NCBI GenBank assembly: GCA_032622095.1
Contig: CP136064.1
Coordinates: 263,667,863-263,731,862, forward strand
Reading direction: 5' to 3'
Source of the DNA: Siphonodentalium dalli
Taxonomy: Eukaryota > Mollusca > Scaphopoda > Gadilida > Siphonodentaliidae
DNA: 64,000 nucleotides
Under the pieces are notes generated by a model, which saw only the letters and a program-made list of their open reading frames with translations, ran no database searches and had not been told where the DNA came from. The number at the start of each line of letters is the position of its first letter. Within the stretch, counting starts at the first letter, position 1. Below, piece by piece: positions 58,501 to 64,000 of this stretch. The position numbers were made by a program, and so were the translations under genes.

Positions 58501-59356
58501 TTGTCAAAACATGCTACGAAATGAGAATCGATTGAACTGAAGATGGCAGCTCTCGGCCAATCATAATTTGTTTAGTAACACAAATTATAACAAAAAAATA
58601 TATCAACAACCATTCATTTCCAAACTATGGAATAAATAGATAGAACCGCATGAGTGTCTGGATTTTGACGAAATTATTGCACAAGATTTGTTGGCGGAGC
58701 GATACCTCGAGTGCGCAGTCCCGCACGAGGTGTATCGCGTTCCGCCAACGAATCGAGTGCGATAATTCGTCAAAATCCAGACACTCACGCGGTTCTATTT
58801 TTATTACATATCTCCGTATCATAGTAAGTTGACTCACAATCGTACATCTCCGGTACAAACAAATGTGAATTTAATTGAGTTTTAACGGCATTTTAGTGTT
58901 AACGCAACAATCAGACATGGAGCCTGTCTATCCGCGAGTGACCTTGACCCATCTTTAATGATGCGTTTGAAATTAAATTATGTGCCCCAACAAACATATT
59001 CTTGAAATGAAACTACTTGAATGAATCATCTCATCGATTGATCGCTTATTGTTTCTTTATTGTCGTGATTGAAAAAGTAAAAATAGTAAAGGCGAGAACC
59101 AGTATAACAACACTGAATGAAATAGTTCTGTCGACAGATTGCACTAGTGCGATTCTGAGAATTATCACACGCCTGGAAACTCGTGCGATCATGCGAATTA
59201 CGTTGATAGATATGTAATAGTATGTGCTCTCTATATTTCAGGTTACGCTTTCAGTAGTACCGCTGATGGGGTGGTCCGCATGGCCTCCGATTATTACAGG
59301 AGTTATCATTGGTCTCGGGCAGATTCCTCTTGCTTTAACTGTCAATGAAACCATTG
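40506..59356 (+). CDS. YeeE/YedE (TsuA-like) sulfur transporter gene, partial, six exons
   Basis: Exons A 40,506-40,589, B 45,317-45,474, C 51,387-51,435, D 52,947-53,050, E 56,931-57,045 and F 59,242-59,356 all have AG/GT borders, and their phases agree once one base is dropped from exon D. Diagnostic segments are FEPGNIRAGMLFQ, the motif GSGMFICGG-CPGMALVQLG spanning exons B/C, LGGLTGVFTYG, and WPPIITGVIIGLGQIPLAL in the second half. These fit the Sulf_transp (YeeE/YedE) family; bacterial TsuA is a thiosulfate channel with conserved cysteines (family knowledge). The protein is a multi-pass membrane protein with about five hydrophobic segments in the visible part. Missing are at least one 5' exon (exon A enters in phase 1) and the C-terminal exons. 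The substrate in an animal is inference. Confidence 0.8.
41168..41503. repeat. Diverged dispersed repeat, partner 2,490-2,855
   Basis: Intron copy of the family described at 2,490, ending GCAGTTGGA...CCATCTAGCCACGT. Several TTGGAAATTT/AAATTTCC words inside give it a weak tendency to fold. Confidence 0.55.
41908..42612. mobile_element. hAT/P-like non-autonomous element, 705 bp, 8-bp TSD
   Basis: CAGGGACG occurs at 41,900-41,907 and again at 42,613-42,620, directly flanking the ends GGTACAGTACGTTAGTCC and GGACTAACGCACTGCCCC. The inverted termini continue for 100 bp or more as tandem variants of GTTCAATAGTCCGAGG. The interior has no coding frame of note. An 8-bp duplication is typical of hAT and P superfamilies; which one is not settled. 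It lies in the intron between exons A and B. Confidence 0.85.
42969..44501. mobile_element. Foldback element with multiple inverted arms, LINE inside
   Basis: Ends CAAGCCTTGAAATGGGGTGT and TTTCAAGGCTTG are inverted, and TTTTGTC flanks both sides (42,962-42,968; 44,503-44,509). Next comes GAATGAGGTCCCCAGAGGGT and GAATTTAGTGATGCTACC, repeated alternately forward and reversed four times in all, as in the empty copy at 59,369-59,622. A LINE fragment has split the third and fourth arms. Confidence 0.88.
43148..44424 (-). pseudogene. CR1/L2-like LINE reverse transcriptase, 5'-truncated
   Basis: Read on the minus strand from about 44,424: LDLSAAFDT (RT motif), WFRSYLSNR, GVPQG followed by a stop, ILGPLLFLIYTLPLADIL, YHMYADDTQIYIDFP (catalytic YADD), then LKLNDNKSE. 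A frame shift near 43,940 leads into SCSSLRNLGAYFDSTMEMD and a C-terminus with VSIWNSIPVDMRKIDSVSSF and LKTHLF, ending at 43,453. In-frame stops and the shift make it non-functional. The (TTA)n run at about 43,150-43,175 fits the 3' tail. It belongs to the non-LTR group with CR1/L2-type RT (family knowledge). Confidence 0.88.
44502..44940. other. Intron sequence with microsatellite
   Basis: Contains (TA)n followed by (TATT)n at about 44,848-44,892 and otherwise nothing recognised. Confidence 0.6.
45008..45159 (+). pseudogene. Decayed tandem duplicate of transporter exon B
   Basis: The segment from about 44,935 (ATGACTT...CTTGTGCCATC...TTGATGACTAA) through GCAATGCTGTTTCTATCAAT to GGGATGTTCATTTGT repeats at 45,235-45,470. 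The acceptor ATTGCAG and an open frame (MLFLSIMLMLPSTQR, HASFGGFTLSNGMFI) survive. The Cys-Gly-Gly end and the donor have been replaced by a 13-bp tandem repeat, so it probably cannot be spliced in. Confidence 0.8.
45151..45231. repeat. 13-bp tandem repeat, about six copies
   Basis: Unit TTCATTTCATTTG. It grew from the TTCATTTGT at the end of the decayed exon copy. Confidence 0.92.
45317..45474 (+). CDS. Transporter exon B
   Basis: 158 nt between CTTTGCAG and the donor GGG|GTGAGT, ending in phase 0. It encodes the end of a helix (MLFLSIMSML), a loop with PSTQRTVLRVRTEF and a glycine-rich helix IGGFILGSGMFICGG that leads straight into CPG of exon C. The Cys at residue 50 of the exon and the Cys opening exon C sit in the family's signature region. 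Confidence 0.85.
45475..46639. other. Intron B-C, first part
   Basis: Holds the repeat at 45,630-45,808 (partner 40,090-40,265). A single TTAACCCTTTGGCATG end lies at 46,369, and no matching inverted end was found. The rest has short chance frames. Confidence 0.55.
46640..47260 (-). pseudogene. Ty3/gypsy pol fragment (RT end to RNase H start)
   Basis: On the minus strand: LPDDVIIFENKF (the DD box region, with the usual YLDD altered), a frame shift, DRLRAADLKLKLSKCQLFHK, a stop, IKFLGHVNSEQGVSCDP, KKEVKSFLCFCSYYRIFI, DFAKIANPLTYLTK and CLITPPILVLPDMKSDFILQ. This is the classic thumb/connection order of gypsy-type pol. Several stops and shifts make it dead. The gag remnant at 49,640-50,698 has the same orientation and could be the same element. 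Confidence 0.85.
47261..49259. other. Intron sequence, no gene; possible short interspersed repeat
   Basis: A G-tract lies near 47,325-47,336. At about 48,240-48,440 the words GGGCCCATAACTCTGGTA, GGTCCGTCACCATGCC, CGGACAGACGG and ACTATATACCCGCC resemble tails of short interspersed repeats of marine invertebrates; this is from general recognition, since no second copy is in the window. The 141-codon plus-strand frame at 48,822 looks like chance. Confidence 0.35.
49260..50698 (-). pseudogene. Ty3/gypsy gag remnant with zinc knuckle
   Basis: On the minus strand from 50,698: a Pro/Ser/Asn-rich N-terminal part, a frame shift near 50,445, a gag core with IFQPHEWDITIYLAHVGMVA and WLLANLRGKVQAILKTIP, then ATAKLARESYPEFFQLQVET, the pieces DRAIRLALEYEAVEGHLAI in shifted frames, and the CCHC knuckle CYDCGRYGHVKFQC at about 49,680-49,720. 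A more degraded protease-side stretch may extend to about 49,260. Stops and shifts mean that it is not functional. Confidence 0.8.
51387..51435 (+). CDS. Transporter exon C
   Basis: 49 nt between TTTCAG and G|GTATGT: CPGMALVQLGSQVPNS plus one base. CPG-M-x-L-V-Q-L-G is the most recognisable motif of the family. Confidence 0.85.
52063..52131 (+). repeat. 69-bp palindrome
   Basis: Consensus form, centre reading GAGTCGACCATAGGTCGCCT. Confidence 0.92.
52211..52279 (-). repeat. 69-bp palindrome, opposite orientation
   Basis: The centre reads GAGGCGACCTATGGTCGACT, the reverse complement of the other copy. The pair therefore makes a larger inverted repeat around the AT-rich spacer. Confidence 0.92.
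52947..53050 (+). CDS. Transporter exon D, frameshifted by one A
   Basis: 104 nt from TTTTTAG to CTA|GTAAGT. It starts GLTVLGGLTGVFTYGIVDKK. At about 53,009-53,016 a run of eight A gives a stop four codons later. With seven A the frame would read on as KKGTYLKQH and reach exon E in the right phase. The lesion is therefore either an assembly or sequencing slip, or a real homopolymer mutation. Confidence 0.8.
53051..53511. repeat. Left flank of minisatellite
   Basis: Shares loosely ordered words with the right flank (55,144-55,350): ACCTGAGTTA(C/T)(A/G)GCCCTT, GT(G)TATGGATCTTTCA(A)AACAA and GAGTTC. This suggests that the array grew inside a larger, older repeat unit. Confidence 0.5.
53512..55143. 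repeat. Minisatellite, 32-bp unit, 51 copies
   Basis: Unit TTAGTCTGATTAATTTACGT plus GAGGTAAGGACC, repeated for 1,632 bp, exactly 51 units with very few variants (mainly AATTT/AACTT). It lies in intron D-E. Each unit contains GAG|GTAAGG, a strong match to a 5' splice site, and a CTGAT...CCTTAG stretch. Confidence 0.97.
55144..56109. other. Intron sequence, no gene recognised
   Basis: Apart from the minisatellite flank noted above, it has only chance frames, the longest 100 codons, with no recognisable domain. Confidence 0.45.
56110..56827. repeat. Two 60-bp direct repeats bracketing about 600 bp
   Basis: AAAAAATCGAAATAAAACGT, CCAATGCCATTTATTTCAAT and GCGGCGGTGTCTG(A/G)GACTC occur at 56,110-56,170 and again at 56,768-56,827 with one difference. 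The interior is AT-rich and not coding. It could be a miniature element with short direct terminal repeats, or a local duplication. Confidence 0.75.
56931..57045 (+). CDS. Transporter exon E
   Basis: 115 nt: 1 nt plus 38 codons, acceptor TTCTATTTAG, donor ACG|GTTTGT. It encodes INDVLGTPMANLALPLVAVM and a membrane helix ending ASELILPWTEETT. Conserved-looking and free of stops. Confidence 0.82.
57046..57750. other. Intron E-F, first part
   Basis: Nothing recognised on either strand. Confidence 0.45.
57751..58141. mobile_element. TA-flanked MITE, 391 bp
   Basis: GAGACCTTTCGCAATATCAC and GTGATGTTTTGCGAAAGGTC are inverted termini, extended by ACGATTATGGATATGG against CCTATCCGTAATCG. TA lies on each side (57,749-57,750; 58,142-58,143), as for Tc1/mariner-type insertions. 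A perfect inner hairpin TTATCCGTGTGGTG / ACACACGGATAA is at about 57,932-57,960. No coding sequence. Confidence 0.8.
58340..58580 (+). repeat. Diverged relic of the 23,200-23,710 sequence
   Basis: Shared order: TGTGAACGAG(C/T)C, TTGCCG, CATGCTCGA(A)T(C/T)CC, a CAACxxAACAGxxTA block, TATCTCCATTGTAATTCA and later CTCTCGGCCAATCA(G/T)AAT. Many differences, so it is old. Confidence 0.55.
58641..58797. repeat. Foldback repeat, about 157 bp
   Basis: TAGAACCGCATGAGTGTCTG and GATTTTGACGAA...TTGTTGGCGGA pair with TCCGCCAACGAATCG... and TCGTCAAAATCCAGACACTC followed by ACGCGGTTCTA. The tip is near CTCGAGTGCGCAGTCCCGCA. A few mismatches. Confidence 0.9.
59242..59356 (+). CDS. Transporter exon F
   Basis: 115 nt: 38 codons plus 1 nt, acceptor ATATTTCAG. 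It encodes VTLSVVPLMGWSAWPPIITG then VIIGLGQIPLALTVNETI. This is the start of the second half of the YeeE/YedE fold. The proposed donor ATTG|GTATCT is moderate and leaves phase 1, which would complete the expected Gly. Confidence 0.8.
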
Positions 59357-59368
59357 GTATCTTGCAAT

Positions 59369-59622
59369 CAAGCCTTGAAATAGGATGTCTGTCATTTGCA
59401 GAATGAGGTCCCCAGAGGGTGAATTTAGTGATGCTACCTAGCATAGTGGGCTAGCATCACCAAATTCACCCTCTGGGGACCTCAATCTGCTGAGGTGTAA
59501 GCAGAATTAGGTCCCCAGATGGTGAATTTGGTGATGCTAGCCCGCAATGCGGGGTAGCATCACTAAATTCACCCTCTGAGGTCCTCATTCTGCAAATGAC
59601 AGACACCCTATTTCAAGGCTTG
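59369..59622. mobile_element. Foldback element with four alternating arms, empty copy
   Basis: 254 bp with ends CAAGCCTTGAAATAGGATGT and ACACCCTATTTCAAGGCTTG. The arm GAATGAGGTCCCCAGAGGGT occurs forward, reversed, forward, reversed. Possible imperfect duplication TTGCAAT / TTGTAAT at the flanks (59,362-59,368; 59,624-59,630). It starts 12 bp after the predicted donor of exon F. Confidence 0.9.
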
Positions 59623-60588
59623 GTTGTAATATTGTAGTTCCTTTTGAAACGTTTTCTATACCGCAAATAGGGATTAAGAGTCGACTACAGATTTCCAAGG
59701 ATGTAGAATATTGAAAATTAGATTAGGCCATGCAAAGTCAGTCAAATTCCCGTTTCTCAGGCATGTGCACATGGTCCCGAATCCCTGTGTGTGCAGACTT
59801 TTTAACTCACTTGAAAAAAGTCAAGTTGATCTATTACCATGGGTTGATATCCGTCGTCCTTCCATACATGTATACGTGCGTGCGTGCGCGCGTCAACAAT
59901 TTTCTTTATCACATCTCTCATCCGAGCATCACAAAACTTCATATGGATCGCAGCTATTTGCATGACTAAATCATTTGGCACACCGTACAGACCACATTGA
60001 TCCCTCATCTTATCGTCACCAAACTTCATATTGATCTTCGAGGCGACCTCTAGATTTGAATAATCGATTTTATTCGAAATTCGTTAATAAGCGTGGCAGA
60101 CAGCAGCCATCTTGAATTTTAAATTTGAATCCATTCTGCACACCATGCAGCCAGCATGAGAACTGTTTTGAAAGTTAATCACATGGAATCCATCTGAACA
60201 CCGTGCAGCCGACGTTTACTATAGTCTATAGAGCAAATGTTTAAAATTTACAGACATGTTCAGGATCACTTCTCGATGGGAGTTACCGAATTTTAACGAT
60301 ATTCGATCAGAAGCATTATTGCCAGCAGCCACCTTGGATTTTGCTCTTTGCATCACTATCGGCACGACCTACACCCCAACATTTTTATCCAATTGACCCC
60401 AAACTTCAAATGGCTCTTCGCGTTGAGCTGGTATTACTTAAACATTTAAACTGTCCGCATCCATTATTGGTCTTTTGACAGTATCGTATCTCCAAATTGA
60501 GCTACAGTGTCAATGACAATTTCATTTTTACAACCATGCATTGAAGTATGATCGAACAAACCCGTTTTCAGATTCAGATTAAACGATG
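59623..60588. other. Downstream of exon F, no further exon found
   Basis: I looked for the next YeeE/YedE segment (Ser-rich after Gly, later Gly-Gly-Cys motif) and did not find it. Words such as CATCTTGAATTTT and CACACCATGCAGCC / CACCGTGCAGCCGACG suggest weak local repetition. Confidence 0.45.
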
Positions 60589-60740
60589 TTAACCCTTTAC
60601 CCAACAAACCGGCCAAACCCGGCCAAATAAAGCTTCAACAGCCTAAAATATCTTGGGTCTGTCTCAATAAAACCATACAAATATGGATATCATTGGAACC
60701 GGCTCATTGACCACATTGTGATAGTTACAGTTAGCCCTGT

Positions 60741-60776
60741 GCCAATGCATTCTCTTATATAAGAGAATGCATTGGC
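60741..60776. repeat. Palindrome with centre removed, 36 bp
   Basis: Only GCCAATGCATTCTCTTAT and its exact complement remain, a perfect 36-bp palindrome. Confidence 0.92.
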
Positions 60777-60855
60777 CTAAAAAAAATCTTTTTTTAACAC
60801 TTTTTACCATTTTTTCTTACATTCTTTAACAATTTTATAATTTTTAATGTGTTAA

Positions 60856-60924
60856 GCCAATGCATTCTCTTATATATGCGAGGCGACCTATGGTCGACTC
60901 GCATATATAAGAGAATGCATTGGC
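60856..60924 (-). repeat. 69-bp palindrome, opposite orientation
   Basis: Identical to 52,211-52,279. Confidence 0.92.
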
Positions 60925-61049
60925 ACAGGGCCATTCTGTTGGGTAAAGGGTTAAACCATTTATGAAACCTGTGATGTATTGCGTCTAAAATGTGTCCATG
61001 AATTTATTGACTAACTATAATGTGCTTCTGTTAAAGATGCATAATCCGA

Positions 61050-61263
61050 TTAACCCTTTCAGTGTCAAGTCCGATTTTTGTATCAACCCATATTTCCTTG
61101 ATCATTTTTCAAATTTATTGATTATAATAATGTGATGCATTGATGGAAAGAGATCTAAGAGCTCTTTCCGTCAATGTATCACATTATTATAATCAATAAT
61201 TTGAAAAATGATCAAGGAAATATGGGTTGCTACAAAAATCGGACTTGGCACTGAAAGGGTTAA
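61050..61263. mobile_element. TTAA-flanked foldback MITE, family 2 without palindrome
   Basis: Ends TTAACCCTTTCAGTGTCAAG and TTGGCACTGAAAGGGTTAA. The arms, about 95 bp, are complementary throughout (TTGTATCAACCCATATTTCC; TTATTGATTATAATAATGTG), meeting near AGAGATCTAAGAGCTCT. Termini and the TTTTTGTATCAACCCATAT block match 22,124-22,602. Confidence 0.92.
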
Positions 61264-61553
61264 GAGCCCCTCAATTACTATTTATTCAACTAGCAATCAA
61301 CTAACATCGTCCAAAAATTCAAAGAAATCGACCGTACCACTCCAGAGAAAACATCATCTGAACTATGCTCAATTGTAAATATTTACATCTCTATTCGGGA
61401 CGTTAATATCAGCTATAAACTAACACAAATGATTTCGCCATCGAGAGTCATTGTGTTAATTAATATATAACTATGTCGGTGTTTGTTGTCAATATGAATT
61501 AATATTCATAAAAAGTAACTACTTTGAGCGAGATTATTCTCAATTTATATTTG
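61264..61553. other. No gene recognised
   Basis: AT-rich, short frames only. Confidence 0.45.
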
Positions 61554-62250
61554 ACTAGCAGGTGGACCAGACTTCGTCCGGGCTGTTTCCCCTTTCCCCT
61601 CTGCTTTTCGGCGAATTGCGCGATTTGACCTTGAATTGTCCATTTTTAAGGTGAAGGTCAGGTGGGGTCACGATTTGACCCGTCCTAAACACTGCCCGGA
61701 CAAAAGTACCCGACAAAAGTACCCGTCGAAATCCATCCGGTTTTACCCGATTTGACCTCGAATTGATCATTTTGAAGGTCAATGTCATGTCGGGGTCATG
61801 ACTCGATCCGTCCAAAACACCCAGTGGACAAAAGTAACCCCACGTATCAAATTTCGTCGAAATCCCATAAAAAAATGGCGATTTGACCTTGAATTGACCC
61901 GATTTCAAGGTCAAGGTCACGTCGCACGGGCACACGAATAGGTTTACGACACTCCCCATACGAAAGTATCCCCAGACACTAATTTTCATCGAAATCCCGT
62001 GATACTCGGGCGTTCGACCTTGAAATGATCCGATTTCAAGGTCAAGGTCACGTCGCACGGGCAAATTAACAGGCTCATGCCAGTCCACGACCGAAAGTAC
62101 CCCCACATATCAAGTTTCATCGAAATTGGCTCGGCCGTTTTCGAGTCCATCGCGAACAGACAGACAGACACACACACGCACACGCCCTCACCCCCCCCCC
62201 CCCACACACACAGCCTCACACATATCTCCCAAAATATATAATAGATCACC
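61554..62250. mobile_element. SINE-like element S1, most complete copy
   Basis: Head ACTAGCAGGTGGACCAGACT. Three repeated inner modules each carry GATTTGACCTTGAA..., TTCAAGGTCAAGGTCA, a variant of ACAAAAGTACCC and CGTCGAAATCC. Then comes AAGTTTCATCGAAATTGGCT, TTTTCGAGTCCATCG, a (CAGA)n(CACA)n tail with a C-tract, and AAAATATATAATAGAT. The 183-codon minus-strand frame here runs through the modules and is not a gene. Retro-type architecture is inferred; no polymerase is present. Confidence 0.7.
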
Positions 62251-63196
62251 CTACCGGATTGTTTCACATCACTTTAAGGCATTTTGTTATTATTAATAGT
62301 GGAACTCCGAAATTGTACTTGACATGTGGTTACCTTTGGTAAATAAGCCATTTATATTCATATTCATGTTGCTGTTTATATTCTGACACCATAGTATATG
62401 GTTTTCTATGAGAAAATGTCGTGCAAACTTGCCTGTGTATGAACGTACAATGTAAGACGTCACTATGTCTCGATTTATGCATCAAGACATGGAAGAACTG
62501 AAATGTCAATCTAACTCTGTGACAATATGCAGCAAATATCAAAGCAAGCGCTATCCCTGTTTACTCGCTGTTAAAGATGAATAATCCGATTAACGCCCCT
62601 AAATTACTACTTCGTCGGCTTCGGGGGAAAACATATTTGATTCGAGTCGAGGAACCCGCCCGTCAAAGGTCAAAGTTATCAGATTTCGATTTTTTAAATG
62701 TGTTACTTTTCACCACATCGAATATTTGACCGCCAAGCATATATTCCAATGGACTTCTCCCAGAAATATACGGACATGCGCAGACGATCAATGCTATCGC
62801 AAATTAACTTCGGAATAAAACACGATAAAAAGTAACGCCATCAACAACAAATTAGGTTAATTATGATAGTTGACAATCAGTTGACGTTTGGATACATATA
62901 TTCTTATTTTCCAATCAGTAAGGATGTTTTAGTCATCAAACAGACATGTTATATAACATCATTCCAGTTACTCATGGAAATATGTTTATTTACATTTGTG
63001 ATGACATGTGACGAAAACTATGGGCATCACATTAATTTTATGGAAATTGCAAACCACACTCGCTCGTCGTACAAAACGTCAAGAAAAACGGTATTATAGG
63101 ACTTTTTGGCAAATATGATAACGTGCTTGGTTTCGTTGTGAATATTTATTGGTAGTAAACTAATTTTGATAACTTAATCGGCTTTTGTTGAAATTC
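62251..63196. other. No gene recognised
   Basis: Frames of up to 78 codons on either strand lack recognisable domains. No continuation of the transporter gene was seen. Confidence 0.45.
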
Positions 63197-63198
63197 CG

Positions 63199-63232
<34 letters not shown>
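63197..63232. repeat. (GTT)n microsatellite
   Basis: About twelve GTT units; they give the poly-Asn run in the minus-strand frame. Confidence 0.95.
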
Positions 63233-63784
63233 AACTGGATGATACAGGGACCATTGAATCAGATTGTGATTCTTTAAATTTCGAAGGAAGCCACGCCCAT
63301 GGAGAGACATCCAGCATCTGATCATAACTGTTGAAAACTGATGAATAACTTAGAACATAGTACTGCAAATACATGGCCTCCAGCACAATTATCGTAGTAA
63401 TATTACACGATGATAAGAAACGTGATAATATCGTTAACCATGATTATTTTCGAAAAAAAATATCGCTTGTTATTCTCATTGATATAGCCCAGCACTATAG
63501 CTATTCATGATTCATCTTTAACCCTTTCTTTACTAAGTGGATTCTCCCACCCAGTTCTAAAAGTACACATTGAATGGTCTATTATTTTCTGGCGGGATGT
63601 TTAGCAAATATAAGCAGGCGACAGGCAGATCAACAGGTAATTCATGGGAGGGGACCATTCAGATATAACAAGTAATAATCTGTGAACATTTCCTACGGTA
63701 ACTTCTCCTAAGTGAATATTCAATAAAAAAGGACAACGTTTAGTAAGTGCATCATTAAGCAAGAGTGTGATGTGGAGCACAATT
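63233..63784. other. No gene recognised
   Basis: A TTAACCCTTTCTTTACTAAG end at about 63,520 may open a TTAA-type MITE whose other end would lie beyond the window. Nothing else stands out. Confidence 0.4.
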
Positions 63785-63985
63785 ATGATGATGAAGCTAA
63801 TGATGATGATGATGATAAAATGGTGCTGATGATTGTGACGACGATGATGATGTTTTAATGATAGTGTCGACGACGATAATGACGATGCTAGTTAAAATGA
63901 TGATGATGATGATGATGATGATTATGCTGCTGATGATTATGACGACAACGACGACGACAACTACGACGTCGAAGACGACGACGGT
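63785..63985. repeat. Cryptic (GAT/GAC)n microsatellite
   Basis: Imperfect runs of GAT and GAC triplets, best at about 63,798-63,815 and 63,896-63,922. Confidence 0.9.
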
Positions 63986-64000
63986 TGATGGTAATCAAGC

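Larger units (their letters stand above)
60589..60954. mobile_element. TTAA-flanked MITE, family 1, one palindrome shortened
   Basis: Same order as 51,910-52,309, with ends TTAACCCTTTACCCAACA and TGTTGGGTAAAGGGTTAA. The first palindrome (60,741-60,776) has lost its 33-bp centre; the second (60,856-60,924) is complete. Confidence 0.9.

Noticed and set aside
61555-62267. 183-codon and 93-codon minus-strand frames
   Set aside because: They run through the S1 modules, with the same peptide words repeated three times as in 33.8-34.9 kb; repeat DNA, not a gene.
62863-63099. 78-codon plus-strand frame as the C-terminal part of the transporter
   Set aside because: It lacks the Gly-rich and Cys motifs expected of the second half of the YeeE/YedE fold and has no good acceptor.
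63520-63540. TTAACCCTTTCTTTACTAAG as the end of a TTAA MITE
   Set aside because: No second end before the window edge, so it cannot be tested here.

Overview
The window is non-coding-rich animal nuclear DNA. Evidence for this: a gene split into short exons with GT-AG introns; fragments of a CR1/L2-like LINE and a Ty3/gypsy-like element; an integrase pseudogene of the KRBA2-like type found in many invertebrates; several MITE families; and long minisatellites. The repeat content looks like a marine invertebrate, perhaps a mollusc or another lophotrochozoan, but the sequence does not settle the phylum.

The one gene I can defend is on the + strand. Six exons lie between 40,506 and 59,356 and join in phase, after correction of one base in the fourth, into about 207 residues of a YeeE/YedE (Sulf_transp, TsuA-like) multi-pass membrane protein. 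This family in bacteria imports thiosulfate or other sulfur compounds. The first exon(s) and the C-terminal exons are not visible. Exon D carries a one-base homopolymer excess that breaks the frame, exon B has a decayed upstream twin, and a foldback element sits 12 bp past the last visible splice donor.

Layout. 0.0-0.6 kb: two TTAA-flanked (piggyBac-type) MITEs with a 69-bp palindrome. 1.07-1.93 kb: 26-bp minisatellite. 3.4-4.1 kb: inverted repeats. 4.9-5.7 kb: integrase pseudogene. 8.48-13.59 kb: one giant foldback element whose arm tips are minisatellite. 14-17 kb: small duplications and hairpins. 17.4-20.1 kb: satellite-like array. 18.29-25.16 kb and 27.44-33.65 kb: two near-identical copies of a segmental duplication. 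33.8-39.1 kb: head-to-tail arrays of SINE-like units. 39.1-40.5 kb: duplicated repeats. 40.5-59.4 kb: the transporter gene, with a hAT-like element, a LINE nested in a foldback, gypsy remnants, MITEs and a 51-copy 32-bp minisatellite in its introns. 60.6-62.3 kb: two more TTAA MITEs and a SINE-like element. 63.2-64.0 kb: microsatellites.

The main theme is inverted repeats at every scale, from 36 bp to 5.1 kb. The same 69-bp palindrome recurs almost unchanged in three different settings. Most open reading frames in the window are chance or run through repeats.
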